From Bacillota bacterium (GTDB taxonomy: Bacteria; Bacillota; Clostridia; Acetivibrionales; DSM-1351): a stretch of 64,000 bases of DNA. Positions 36,509-46,065 of this stretch are shown one piece after another (position 1 is the first letter of the stretch; the number at the start of each line of letters is the position of its first letter). Under the pieces are notes generated by a model, which did not search any database, was not told the origin of the DNA, and was given only the letters and a program-made list of their open reading frames with translations. Location of the stretch: assembly GCA_023444055.1 (NCBI GenBank), contig JAEZRV010000066.1, positions 1 through 64,000 on the forward strand. The letters are read 5' to 3'. A program made the position numbers and the translations under genes.

Positions 36509-37368
36509 GCATAAATGTTTTCAATTATATCTTGAACATTGGCTTGATTGGGTTCAATGTACCTATTAATAATATTTGTGTTTTTATACCCAAGAATATT
36601 TGCAAAAGTTTTAGCATCCAAGACCTTTTTTTGTGCTAATGTAGATGCAAAGTATTGTATAAGAGAATTAGGGGTAATTTTATCGGAGAGCCCAACTTTT
36701 TTTGCATATCTTTTAATCATTTTATTAATACCGTCACGAGTTAAAGAACTGGCTTTTCCAAGCCATAGGATATTATCATCATTAAGTGTATTTTTATATA
36801 AAAGCAATGCTTTCTTGGCTACTGTATTCAAAGTAATCATTCTTGATTGATTTCTTTTATTTATTTTTATCATGGAATTATTTTCCGTAATTTCAATATC
36901 TTTTTTTCTTAAAGCTAGAAGTTCGTTGTATTGTATTCCGGTATTTAGCAGCAATTCTATTATAGCTATATCTCGTACATTGTTATTCTTATATACTTCA
37001 TTTTTAAACGTTGATATCTCATAATCTGTAGGAATATTTAAAGATATATTAGGACGATCTAACGGAATTACCTCTAAAACTATTGGATTATTAATGAGCC
37101 CACTTACAAATAAAAACTTGCAAAATGATAAAACTGAAAAAATCCGTATTCTAACCCCCGAATCAGAATATAATTTTTCTGATTTTAAGAATTGTTGGTA
37201 TTTATTAATTGCGATGCTATCAATATTCTGCAATTGGACATTTTTGTAAATGCAGTTGTACCAAGATATAAATTTGTTTACATGCTTACAATAAGTAGCA
37301 ATGGTATAATTACTGTATTTTTTTTGAGATATCAAATGTTTTTTATAAGAATCAATATAGTCAATCAT
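36505..37368 (-). CDS. Tyrosine-recombinase-fold protein with lost catalytic residues
   Basis: A 287-residue protein with the SAM-like core-binding domain (residues 1-100) and the phage-integrase catalytic fold (about 110-280). The active site is degenerate: the first Arg is Gln146 (LLNTGIQYNELLAL), the HxxR box reads TPNSLIQYF with Asn234 and Ile237, the later His is Tyr261 (LGYKNT), and only the final Tyr270 (INRYIEP) is kept. It is unlikely to recombine DNA and may be a site-specific binding protein. AGAAGGG precedes its ATG. It lies 52 bases downstream of the DUF2284-like gene on the same strand. Confidence 0.8.
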   Translation of the reverse strand: MIDYIDSYKKHLISQKKYSNYTIATYCKHVNKFISWYNCIYKNVQLQNIDSIAINKYQQFLKSEKLYSDSGVRIRIFSVLSFCKFLFVSGLINNPIVLEVIPLDRPNISLNIPTDYEISTFKNEVYKNNNVRDIAIIELLLNTGIQYNELLALRKKDIEITENNSMIKINKRNQSRMITLNTVAKKALLLYKNTLNDDNILWLGKASSLTRDGINKMIKRYAKKVGLSDKITPNSLIQYFASTLAQKKVLDAKTFANILGYKNTNIINRYIEPNQANVQDIIENIYA

Positions 37369-37420
37369 TTAAAACCCTTCTTGAGATTATATTATATTTA
37401 AAGATAAATGGGTTGCCGTT

Positions 37421-37993
37421 TTATAGTAATAATTCGGATGTATTTACTATTTCTATATCTGACTTTGTATTATCAATACTTTTTCTGATTTTCTTACCTG
37501 CGATAGCAATTTTACATACGGAAAATTCAGGTGGCCATTCAAGTATAAATCCTGCATTTTCTAAGGTTTTGGTCACATCAACCCCCATAGCTTCTGGAGT
37601 TGGTTCAACACTAAAACCTCTATGTTCTCTTAAAAATTGTTTGATTCCTAACATTAATTGTTTCCTAGCTGAATTTTGCCAGTAATAACAACATTTGAGT
37701 TGCCTATCACTCCAATCTGGATGTTTAATTCTTAATTTTTCCGTATGTGAATACAAATCAAATCTATATATTATTGCGTAAAAAGGCTGTGTCATGTCAT
37801 AAACTTTGTCAAATAGTTCTGCGTTTGGAGGACATCCTTTTTTCTTTCCAAAATTGGGACACCCTTTAGGATGATTATGATATGGTTTTGTGCAAAGTCC
37901 CCTAACAGAATAATCAATTACAGGATTAACATTTAACATAATTATTTTATTTACAAGCTCTGTTTTGGATATATTACTTAGTACATTTTTCAC
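37421..37993 (-). CDS. Cysteine-rich DUF2284-like metal-binding protein
   Basis: A 190-residue protein with cysteines grouped near residues 35-60 (RGLCTKPYHNHPKGCPNF, then KKGCPPNAELFD), a KCCYYW motif near 100 and a late cysteine in EFSVCKIAIAGKK. This pattern resembles DUF2284 predicted metal-binding proteins, which often accompany Fe-S or radical SAM enzymes. I prefer the GTG at 37993 because GAGGTG lies before it; a GTG nine bases upstream is possible. Divergent from tnsD. Confidence 0.6.
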   Translation of the reverse strand: MKNVLSNISKTELVNKIIMLNVNPVIDYSVRGLCTKPYHNHPKGCPNFGKKKGCPPNAELFDKVYDMTQPFYAIIYRFDLYSHTEKLRIKHPDWSDRQLKCCYYWQNSARKQLMLGIKQFLREHRGFSVEPTPEAMGVDVTKTLENAGFILEWPPEFSVCKIAIAGKKIRKSIDNTKSDIEIVNTSELLL

Positions 37994-38067
37994 TAAAATC
38001 ACCTCAAAATTAAAATACTATAATAAATTTATGTGAAACTCTTTAATATTATTATACTCCTTTTTTA

Positions 38068-38109
38068 TATAATATGTCTATATAATTATAATTATATAGA
38101 CATATTATA
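38068..38109. promoter_or_regulatory. Perfect 42-bp palindrome between divergent genes
   Basis: The sequence TAATATGTCTATATAATTA is followed at once by its exact complement, symmetrical around 38088/38089. It lies between the DUF2284-like gene and tnsD, so it could be a dimer operator for either promoter, possibly bound by the recombinase-fold protein. A cruciform or replication role is also possible. Confidence 0.8.
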
Positions 38110-38192
38110 AATTTATGGCTGTTGAAAGTAGAATATCAAGTGAAATTATGGGGATTATTTTAAGTATAGTTAATCAAATTTGAGGAGTAATT

Positions 38193-40118
38193 GTGCTATC
38201 CTTTTTTACTGACCCATACAAAGATGAAATCTTATACAGTACCATAGCTCGGTATCATTACTACTACGGAAATATAGATTTTAAGGATACATTGTCAGAA
38301 ATATTCGGCTCAGATAGTGTGATTCCAACAATAGCATTTCCAAGTAAACTAGAATACCTTTCAAAGCAATTTCCAAACAATAAGTTCTATAATTCTGACT
38401 ATCTTATTCAGAACCATACTCTATATCCATACTATTTACCATTCTTGCCAGTTCAGAGGCAATTAATGATTAAAAATGAAATGAAAAACGGTAATGGCAA
38501 AGGTATATATGCACAAATTGGAATTACTGCTGGAAGCGTTTGCAGAAAGCATGGCTTATACTACTGCCCTTTATGTGTTGCTGAAGATAAAGAAAAGTAC
38601 GGCGAACCATATTTTCACAGAGTTCATCAACTACAAGGTATAGAGGTATGTCCTGAACATAACTGCATGCTTAGGCTCTACCCTGTTTCTCAAAAAAATG
38701 AAATCAGGTTGGCTTTTATAATGCTTGAATATAAAAATGCAAATTTGAGTTTTGAATACATTCCTGATGATAAAGAAGCTGAGTTATACAAGATGGTTTC
38801 TTCTTCAGCATCCTATTTAATAAATAATGATTTAAAAAGTTATAATCAGCAATCTGTTAATGAAAAATATCGAATATTATTGAAAAATAAAGGATATATG
38901 ACTTATAATGGAAATATTAAACAGAAACAATTGTATCAAGAATTTTGCGATTTTTACGGAGAAAGGTTTCTACACAATATTAATTCAGAAGTTATATTTG
39001 AAGATGGATATAACTGGCTAAGAATGATTACTCAGAAGCCGGAAAGGGTCATTCATCCAGTGAGACATATTATTTTTATAAACTTTCTTACCCAAAGTAT
39101 AAAAGACTTTTTTGAGAAAGAATATGAGGTATCTAATCCATTTGGTGAAGAGCCATGGCCGTGTCTTAATCCAGTATCAGACCATTTTGGAAAGAATGTA
39201 GTTAATAATTGTATAATAACGCCAGATTTTAAAACTCGGAAGCCCATAGGTACATTTTCATGCAACTGTGGATTTATTTATTCAAGAAAAGGACCAGATA
39301 AACTTATGGATGACAGATATAGGGTTGGAAGGATAAAGCAATTTGGACATGTCTGGGAGAATAAGCTTAAGGAATTGCTTATTGAAAACAGATATACCAT
39401 AAGACAGCTTGGAAACAAAATGGATTGCGAATCAAAAACTATTTTACGGTACTCACGTAAATTAGGAATGGATAGCTTGCTGAAATCAAATGACCAACTG
39501 GAAGAAGATGCAAAAGAAGCAATAGTAGATAATAGCATTAAAACAGGTGAGCGGTATAAAGCAGATATCCTAGAATATATAAGGAATAATCCAGATAAAA
39601 ACCGAAAAGAAATCCGGAATAATTTTAAAAAGCAATATGCTTGGATTTATAGGAATGACAAAGAATGGATTGAGACATATTTTCCAAAGAAAATACCTGT
39701 CGGAGAAAGAAATAAAGGATTTACCAACCGGGTAAACTGGAATCAGAGAGATATTGAATTATTAAAAGAAATAGAAGTTGAGTATACAAAACTGATTGCC
39801 CAAGGTAAACCAATAAGGATAACAAAATCACTACTAGGCAAAAGGACTGGCAAATCAGCTACATTAGATATAAATATAGATAAATTGCCTGAAACCAAAG
39901 CCTATATTGATAATGTAATTGAATCTGTGGAAGATTTTCAGATACGGCGGGTTCGTAAAATCTGTGAGCAATTATACGAAACAAAAGGTTCTTTCAAAAA
40001 ATGGGAAGTAGTTAAAAAAGCAGGGTTGCGATCAGGTTATTCAAATAAAGTTGATGAAGCAATGAACGATTTTATAAATATAATATGTGAGGTTAAAAAT
40101 GAAGGAGAAAAGGGTTAA
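38193..40118 (+). CDS. tnsD: Tn7-like target-site selector TnsD (TniQ family)
   Basis: A 641-residue TniQ-family protein. The N-terminal domain starts FFTDPYKDEILYSTIARYHYY; the zinc ribbon follows near residues 115-155 (CRKHGLYYCPLC and later VCPEHNC). The C-terminal half has repeated helix-turn-helix-type segments (IRQLGNKMDCESKTILRYS). In Tn7, TnsD binds the end of glmS and directs insertion downstream. This one is longer than Tn7 TnsD (508 residues). GTG start after GAGGAG. It overlaps tnsE by 20 bases. Confidence 0.92.
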   Translation: MLSFFTDPYKDEILYSTIARYHYYYGNIDFKDTLSEIFGSDSVIPTIAFPSKLEYLSKQFPNNKFYNSDYLIQNHTLYPYYLPFLPVQRQLMIKNEMKNGNGKGIYAQIGITAGSVCRKHGLYYCPLCVAEDKEKYGEPYFHRVHQLQGIEVCPEHNCMLRLYPVSQKNEIRLAFIMLEYKNANLSFEYIPDDKEAELYKMVSSSASYLINNDLKSYNQQSVNEKYRILLKNKGYMTYNGNIKQKQLYQEFCDFYGERFLHNINSEVIFEDGYNWLRMITQKPERVIHPVRHIIFINFLTQSIKDFFEKEYEVSNPFGEEPWPCLNPVSDHFGKNVVNNCIITPDFKTRKPIGTFSCNCGFIYSRKGPDKLMDDRYRVGRIKQFGHVWENKLKELLIENRYTIRQLGNKMDCESKTILRYSRKLGMDSLLKSNDQLEEDAKEAIVDNSIKTGERYKADILEYIRNNPDKNRKEIRNNFKKQYAWIYRNDKEWIETYFPKKIPVGERNKGFTNRVNWNQRDIELLKEIEVEYTKLIAQGKPIRITKSLLGKRTGKSATLDINIDKLPETKAYIDNVIESVEDFQIRRVRKICEQLYETKGSFKKWEVVKKAGLRSGYSNKVDEAMNDFINIICEVKNEGEKG

Positions 40119-41715
40119 AAAGTCGATATCTCTCAAAGTCTGGCCTTTTGGAAAGGACGATATTGCTAAATTATATTGGATAGACCATCCATACAGGGAC
40201 TCTGAGAACAATTGGAAGATTGCTATATACTTTAAAAAGCTACCTGAAAATGAAATTAAAAGATGTGATGTGGATTGGGGTACTTTAACAATCTTGAGGA
40301 TTGGACGATTGTACAAGGATGGTAAACTCTTATTTAATGAGGAACAAATAGAAGCTAAATACCAGAAGTATATTAACAGAAATGAGGGTGTATTTGATTT
40401 CGATAGTCAGTTTGAATGTAAAGCAAGCAACTATGAGATTACTACATCTGATGGTAATAAGCATTCTGTAGCTATGAATGCTTTTTATTTTGATGCGGGT
40501 AATATGTCATTTCATATTCCGGTTATTGAGGTTATACGCTCAGTACTTACTAAAAACAGAAAGCTGCTTTATGCAATTCTTCAGCCCAACTCTCTAGATT
40601 ACTATTTTCTTTTAGAAAAAGATATAAGATACCAAGGGAAATTAATAATCAATTTTTCAAAGGACTACCCTGTTGATTTGCTTACGGAAAAGCACATTAA
40701 GCACCTTATATGGCTATGTACTAATGATAATGCATGTAACGCCTGGCATGAAGTATACAAAAGTATTATTAGAGATAAAGCCAAAGGAATTGTATTTCCG
40801 TTTCCATTTGTTAATAATTATAAAATAACTGCTCGCTACCGTCAGACTGGGAATATAATCAGGATTGAAGAAATACTGAGTGTAAAAGGTGAAAAGGTTG
40901 GGTTTAGAAAAATAGAAGTTAATTCTCCCCATTTACATAGCGTATCAAACTCAGGTGAAAGTAAAAAGAAAATAATTAATACAATTGATGGTGATGAAGA
41001 GATGATAATAAATCCAAGTCCTTATGGTTCACGAAAAATGGAAACTATTATTGACATACCTATACCTGAACATGAATTTGAAGACAACCCTATAATTAAT
41101 AAAAAGTATCGTGGTACAATTAAAAAGCGTACTAAAGTGGATGATGCTACTGAAAGAATTTTTATTGATCAAAATGAGAATGTTTCTACCGGTGATATTG
41201 GTGCGAATGGTACTAACATTGGGCTTGAGTACCGAGAACATGACATTGGACAGAACAATTTTGATGGTGAAATTGGTGATTTTATATTAATACTTAAGGA
41301 AATGGATAACAAGTATGAAGATATACATATTAAAATTTCAGTTGGAGATTTACCTGAAGGAAAAAGCTTCTGTAAATTGGACGATGGTGTAACACCCAGA
41401 AGGTATTTGGTTTGTGAAATGAATTTTAGAGATAAATTGCCTGTTTTCTTAATTGAAATAGAACGGCTTGGGAAAGCACTGTCAACGCTTGTTCTATATA
41501 GTGTGACAGGCTATGAGGAATATTGGTGGAATCTTGCAATTGATAAAGTTATTGAAGGCCTTGTAAGCAACAATGGCATATGGGATGCCGATGTAATTGA
41601 TGGCTTGGAAAAGTCAGGTGTAAGAAATGAAAGATTCCATCATAATCGTGTGAGAAGAACTGTGTCAGAGATGGCGGATAGGATGTATGAGAAAATACTT
41701 AGAATTTGTTACTAA
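40099..41715 (+). CDS. tnsE: Tn7-like target selector TnsE
   Basis: 538 residues, the same length as TnsE of Tn7. The N-terminus (VWPFGKDDIAKLYWIDH, then NWKIAIYFKKLP), a FHIPVIEVIRSVL segment and the C-terminus (WWNLAIDKVI, HHNRVRRTVSEMADR) run in the same order as blocks in Tn7 TnsE. In Tn7 this protein steers insertion to replicating DNA such as conjugal plasmids by binding the beta clamp. The central 300-400 region is low-conservation. ATG 40099 follows GAGG and lies in the tnsD 3' end. The call rests on remembered similarity and gene position. Confidence 0.75.
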   Translation: MKEKRVKKSISLKVWPFGKDDIAKLYWIDHPYRDSENNWKIAIYFKKLPENEIKRCDVDWGTLTILRIGRLYKDGKLLFNEEQIEAKYQKYINRNEGVFDFDSQFECKASNYEITTSDGNKHSVAMNAFYFDAGNMSFHIPVIEVIRSVLTKNRKLLYAILQPNSLDYYFLLEKDIRYQGKLIINFSKDYPVDLLTEKHIKHLIWLCTNDNACNAWHEVYKSIIRDKAKGIVFPFPFVNNYKITARYRQTGNIIRIEEILSVKGEKVGFRKIEVNSPHLHSVSNSGESKKKIINTIDGDEEMIINPSPYGSRKMETIIDIPIPEHEFEDNPIINKKYRGTIKKRTKVDDATERIFIDQNENVSTGDIGANGTNIGLEYREHDIGQNNFDGEIGDFILILKEMDNKYEDIHIKISVGDLPEGKSFCKLDDGVTPRRYLVCEMNFRDKLPVFLIEIERLGKALSTLVLYSVTGYEEYWWNLAIDKVIEGLVSNNGIWDADVIDGLEKSGVRNERFHHNRVRRTVSEMADRMYEKILRICY

Positions 41716-42029
41716 TCAGGATCTGAAATATATCACTATAATTGATAACTTATCAAATCCTGATAGTAAAAATATTTAACACCGATAACCGATTTAAAGA
41801 GATATTGAACTGTAATAATTTATAAATAATAAGAAGAAATAAAAGAATTAAAAAGGATTAAGAACTAAAAAAAGATTAGAATAATTAAATAATTATATGT
41901 AAACAATGTATAATTTTGCTTATTATGACTTGACCTTATTCTTTCATACGAATATTATTGTATAATAATAGTTAAATTTGTAATATTGAGGGTGGCAGTA
42001 TCATTTTTGTTGAAAGGAGCATTGATGGA
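41716..42029 (+). promoter_or_regulatory. Intergenic region with a likely promoter for the helicase operon
   Basis: A lysine-codon-like A-rich stretch without a gene. TTGACC at 41930-41935 and TATTAT at 41953-41958 are 17 bases apart, a good vegetative promoter. AAAGGAG at 42013 serves the first gene. Confidence 0.55.
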
Positions 42030-43469
42030 ATGCAAAAGGCTTATGATACTTTTCTCCAGTCTGAAGTGTCTGCAGAATTGGCCGCAAAAAGTGGCGGACT
42101 TGAACCGTATCGTTATGAATGTGCTTATTGCGGTGAAGAAGTACGCCTTGCCGCTGTAAGTAGCATTAGTATGGTTTCACATTTCAGACATCGCAGTGGA
42201 AACAATGATGTTGAGTGTGAAAACTACCTTGGCCAATATGGAGCTATAAGTACAGACTCCAGTTCACGGAAAAGCAAGAATGAACGTGCTGAATTCTATT
42301 TTGATAACAGTACTAAGTTATTCTATCTAGGGTTACGCTTCAGTGATGATGAGATTGCTGCCTATGAACAGCTAACAACTACTTTTGAGTTAGGAGCATC
42401 TGCACAGGAGCAAGCATTTTTTACATTATGTATTAACAGAAGAAATTTTGCCCCTGATGTTCCGACGATAATTCCGATTCATAAGTTCTCCTATAACTAC
42501 TTTTTGTCTAATACGCTTAATGGTGTGAAGCGAAAGTACGAGCTTTTCAAAAATAGCAGTAGCAATTCACCAACTTTTTTTAAAATACAAGGTAACGATA
42601 ACTATTTTAAAGCGAAATTAGTTCGTAGTTCAATAGTGTATACAAATGTGCAATACTTTGTTGTTTTTCAAAGTCAATATTTATCTACATGGGATAACCG
42701 CTTGCCAAATGATATAAATGTTGATGATACATTCAGATTTGTAACAATGGGGAGAAAGTTTTTAGGAAAAACTTTGACAATTAAATCCAAGACTGCAAGT
42801 GTTGAATCATTGTTAATGTCGTGGGGGTATCAGATAGAAGCTTCTGAAACATTGACTTTATTGTGGCCGCCTTCATCTATGGTTGATGAAGTTTCATTGA
42901 TAAGGTCAGAATATGCTTATCTGTATTCTAGTTTTAAGTTACTAGCTCATGGTAACATAAATGTCCATTCTGATGATATTCGCAGGATTGCAAATGGCAT
43001 TTCGCAGGTATCAGTTAATGCAAGAATTAAGGTTTATAGTAAGAATGCAGAAATTGTTATCGACAAGAGGGACCAACATTCAGTTGGCTTTGACCAGATT
43101 GAGATAGAAGAGATTTTAGCAACCGATTATATGGTTTCTGATGACAGCACACACTTTTTGTTTAATAGTTCCGGCGTTGCGCCATTAACTAAGGGTCAGA
43201 GTGTTTTTCTTACTCCAGATTCTGTAATAAAACGATACCTGTTTGGTTATATGAATGGTTGTATATATCTTAGGAGACGAACCGAGTTGACTGGTGAGCG
43301 GTTGCTTAACGACGTTCTTGCCTATTATAGGCGGACAGAAGCCTTTACGTGGAATGATATTGATTCGATTGAACTTAGCCAGACAGCTTTTTGTTACATC
43401 GAGAGTTGTAAAGAATTGGGTTTGATAAACTCTGCGGTAAAATACTTCATCAAGGAGGGACGTATATGA
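42030..43469 (+). CDS. Zinc-ribbon protein, first gene of a DUF1998-helicase operon
   Basis: A 479-residue protein. The N-terminus has a CoiA-like zinc finger: YECAYCGEEVRL, then HFRHRSGNNDVECENY. The remaining 400 residues are not recognised; they look alpha/beta and globular. The finger suggests nucleic-acid binding or a nuclease partner. It overlaps the next gene by ATGA and all four genes of this operon overlap their neighbours, which implies a stable complex. Not seen in the classical Druantia type I set. Confidence 0.6.
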   Translation: MQKAYDTFLQSEVSAELAAKSGGLEPYRYECAYCGEEVRLAAVSSISMVSHFRHRSGNNDVECENYLGQYGAISTDSSSRKSKNERAEFYFDNSTKLFYLGLRFSDDEIAAYEQLTTTFELGASAQEQAFFTLCINRRNFAPDVPTIIPIHKFSYNYFLSNTLNGVKRKYELFKNSSSNSPTFFKIQGNDNYFKAKLVRSSIVYTNVQYFVVFQSQYLSTWDNRLPNDINVDDTFRFVTMGRKFLGKTLTIKSKTASVESLLMSWGYQIEASETLTLLWPPSSMVDEVSLIRSEYAYLYSSFKLLAHGNINVHSDDIRRIANGISQVSVNARIKVYSKNAEIVIDKRDQHSVGFDQIEIEEILATDYMVSDDSTHFLFNSSGVAPLTKGQSVFLTPDSVIKRYLFGYMNGCIYLRRRTELTGERLLNDVLAYYRRTEAFTWNDIDSIELSQTAFCYIESCKELGLINSAVKYFIKEGRI

Positions 43470-45049
43470 ATTACCTCGCACAACTTTCTGAAGATGAGGT
43501 GCGTTACATATGCTCAGTAATACCACATAAAGAAACTGTTTATTATTTCAAACAAAATCCAAAAAACTTTGCAAAAATCATGCCAGGCTTCTTGCCAACA
43601 AAGAGAAGTCAGGAGGAAGCCTGTGCATTGCTCTTTAGACACCGTAAACAACCATTTATTGATTCATTCATCGAAAAACACATTAGCCGATGGCTTGAAG
43701 AGATTCAAGAGCACATAGCCCATATTATGGATGATGGTACAGACAGAGAATCTGCGTTACTACAGACCTTACCATTTTGTTTCTTTGTGGACAATATTGA
43801 TCTGTTTTTTAAACTTGTCAACGAAGAGTATTCAGAAGAATACATTAGGATGTTGAGATCAGCCATAAAGATAATAAAAGAGACAGATGCCAAGCGAGAG
43901 AAATTAGAATCAGTGATGAAAGATAAAGACTCTGAAATGAAAAAGATACATACAGAACTTGAACTCGCAAAATTAGATTTAGAAAGAACTGGCGAAAAAA
44001 TCAACAAGAGTTCTGCTGAAATTAAGGCGCTTAAGAGCTCTATCACTGAACTTGAGAAATTTAAAACTATAGTACAGACCAGAGAAAAAGAAGTTTTGAC
44101 GCTGAAGGCTAAGATGCAAGACAGGGAGAAGTCCATACAACAGCTTAGAACAGAATTGTCTGAGGAACAAAATAACCGTCTATTGCTTGAAGACAAAATA
44201 CGAGATGAGTGGAAGAAACAACAAGCTGCTACAGCCGATAAGCAAATATTTGCCCAAAAACCCATATGTCCCAAAGATATGTATGAGTTTAAAGAATATC
44301 TTGGTTATAACTTAGAAAACATAGGTGTGACCGCTGACTCGGAATACTTTCATCTATTGAAAGAACATCTATGTAATATCCTATTTCAAGGTATTCCTAT
44401 TCTTATCAATAGAGTCATAAGTGAACCTTTGATGAGGTGTGTTGCGAATGCTCTCATAGGGACATCAAATGTAAGAACACTTGTTTTTATGAATAATATC
44501 TCAGAACAAATTATCGATGAATTCTTGTCAGTGGACGGACGCATTGTTTGCTTGGATAATTTTATAGGAAATTATAATGAGACAATTCTTTTTACCATTT
44601 GCGAGAAACATAAGGATAAGATTATTTTCTTAACTATTTCTTATGACAGAACTATATACTTTCTTCCAGATGAAGCATTAAAGTACTGTCATTATCTTAA
44701 TCTTAATCGAATTGAAGCCTTATTGGACAATGTTGACCTAACTGAAGACCCGTCTATAGTTGAAGAGATAGATGGGACATACGAAAAATCGTTATCGGAT
44801 TCGCGATATTCACCTTTGCTTAGAGAAATGCTTAAGGAAATGGGATTTCGCCAGAGTTTGGTTGAGTATAAATGTTCTTTTATATCTAACGAAACGGATT
44901 TATGCCGTTTTTTAGCTTTTGATATTATGCCATACTGCGTGGATGTACTTCAGATTGCACCGTATAACGCCTCTGAGAGATTGGTTAAGTACGCAGGGAA
45001 TACTGGAAGATGTCCGTTTAAGAATCTATTTAGGAGGTGGTTTGGATGA
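43466..45049 (+). CDS. Coiled-coil protein, second gene of the helicase operon
   Basis: A 527-residue protein with a long charged coiled coil at about residues 130-255 (AKREKLESVMKDKDSEMKK, ELAKLDLERTGEKINKS), framed by globular ends. The first 125 residues are helical. No motif for an enzyme is seen. A scaffolding or sensor role with the large helicase is likely from context. Starts at ATG 43466 after AAGGAGGG and overlaps the next gene by ATGA. Confidence 0.55.
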   Translation: MNYLAQLSEDEVRYICSVIPHKETVYYFKQNPKNFAKIMPGFLPTKRSQEEACALLFRHRKQPFIDSFIEKHISRWLEEIQEHIAHIMDDGTDRESALLQTLPFCFFVDNIDLFFKLVNEEYSEEYIRMLRSAIKIIKETDAKREKLESVMKDKDSEMKKIHTELELAKLDLERTGEKINKSSAEIKALKSSITELEKFKTIVQTREKEVLTLKAKMQDREKSIQQLRTELSEEQNNRLLLEDKIRDEWKKQQAATADKQIFAQKPICPKDMYEFKEYLGYNLENIGVTADSEYFHLLKEHLCNILFQGIPILINRVISEPLMRCVANALIGTSNVRTLVFMNNISEQIIDEFLSVDGRIVCLDNFIGNYNETILFTICEKHKDKIIFLTISYDRTIYFLPDEALKYCHYLNLNRIEALLDNVDLTEDPSIVEEIDGTYEKSLSDSRYSPLLREMLKEMGFRQSLVEYKCSFISNETDLCRFLAFDIMPYCVDVLQIAPYNASERLVKYAGNTGRCPFKNLFRRWFG

Positions 45050-46065
45050 TGAATAGTTTACTGACCGCAATGTCCTCAGATATGGGCATCAATAGGTATA
45101 GTGGTGAAACTGAAGACTCATTTGTCTATAGGCTCTGCTATTCAGCTCTTGGACAATGGTGTCTCAGCATAGCACAGAATTCATCAGGCGGTGTGGTAGG
45201 AACAACTAAGCACAATCAGACCATCGTACTTAACGATTTGATGGTGAGGTTTTCTGAGTTGTTCCCGTCAATAACCGATAGGTTCAGTAACCCTAGTAAT
45301 CAGCAAACGAGTTTTCCAGTGCACATCCGCAGAGTATACGAGGAAACTGGTTATCTGGTGACTGATAATAACAACAATAACAGAATAGTCAACTACGGGC
45401 GAAGTATAGCTTTTGATAACACATCTTTATTTTTCGGTATCCCCAATGTAGCTTATACTGTAAATGGACTTGGTGTATTCTCAAACTCAACAACGTATAA
45501 TGTTTCTGCAAAGGAGTTTTTAATAAGAGACGATTTATCATGTGAAGAGTATTTTAAATCGCGATTTGACCTCACCGATTTCTATGATAGGGATATTGAC
45601 ATTACCGAGTTGGAATTCTTCACCCCCCGCTCGTACAATGTTCCATCACAGTCTTGGGGAAAACAGTTAGAAACAGATTTAACATTGGCTCGAAAAACCG
45701 AATTGGGACCATTCTATAGAGTTATACGGGCTTCTGATGCGCTTCAATTCGCTGATGAACCTGTAGAACAACAGAACGATAGTTTTACCTCGTATGAGTA
45801 CAGGCGTCTATATTTTGCATTGAAAGCGCACTACGGCAAACCACTAAAAGCTATTGTCACGAAATATGACGAGATGTATTCAAAAATAAGTGTAGGCGGA
45901 CATTTGCCTAACCGCGAATATTACTTTCTATTGCTCTTGTCTTGGCCAGAGACCAACGCCTTCGACAAGGTTAACTTTATAATACGAAACGACCTTTTGA
46001 AAGAAGTAACTGCCAGACTTACAAGCATCGGCATTAAAATAATGGGAGGGCACACAAATGAATAA
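45046..46065 (+). CDS. Unrecognised protein, third gene of the helicase operon
   Basis: A 339-residue soluble protein (YSGETEDSFVYRLCYSALG near the start, RRLYFALKAHYGKPL near 255). No domain recognised. ATG 45046 follows AGGAGG by eight bases and overlaps the previous stop. It overlaps the helicase gene by eight bases, so its product probably works with the helicase in a fixed ratio. Confidence 0.55.
   Translation: MMNSLLTAMSSDMGINRYSGETEDSFVYRLCYSALGQWCLSIAQNSSGGVVGTTKHNQTIVLNDLMVRFSELFPSITDRFSNPSNQQTSFPVHIRRVYEETGYLVTDNNNNNRIVNYGRSIAFDNTSLFFGIPNVAYTVNGLGVFSNSTTYNVSAKEFLIRDDLSCEEYFKSRFDLTDFYDRDIDITELEFFTPRSYNVPSQSWGKQLETDLTLARKTELGPFYRVIRASDALQFADEPVEQQNDSFTSYEYRRLYFALKAHYGKPLKAIVTKYDEMYSKISVGGHLPNREYYFLLLLSWPETNAFDKVNFIIRNDLLKEVTARLTSIGIKIMGGHTNE

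Noticed and set aside
32885..38192. CRISPR-associated Tn7 (CAST) cargo
   Set aside because: No cas genes or spaced direct repeats are present; the target selectors are of TnsD and TnsE type.
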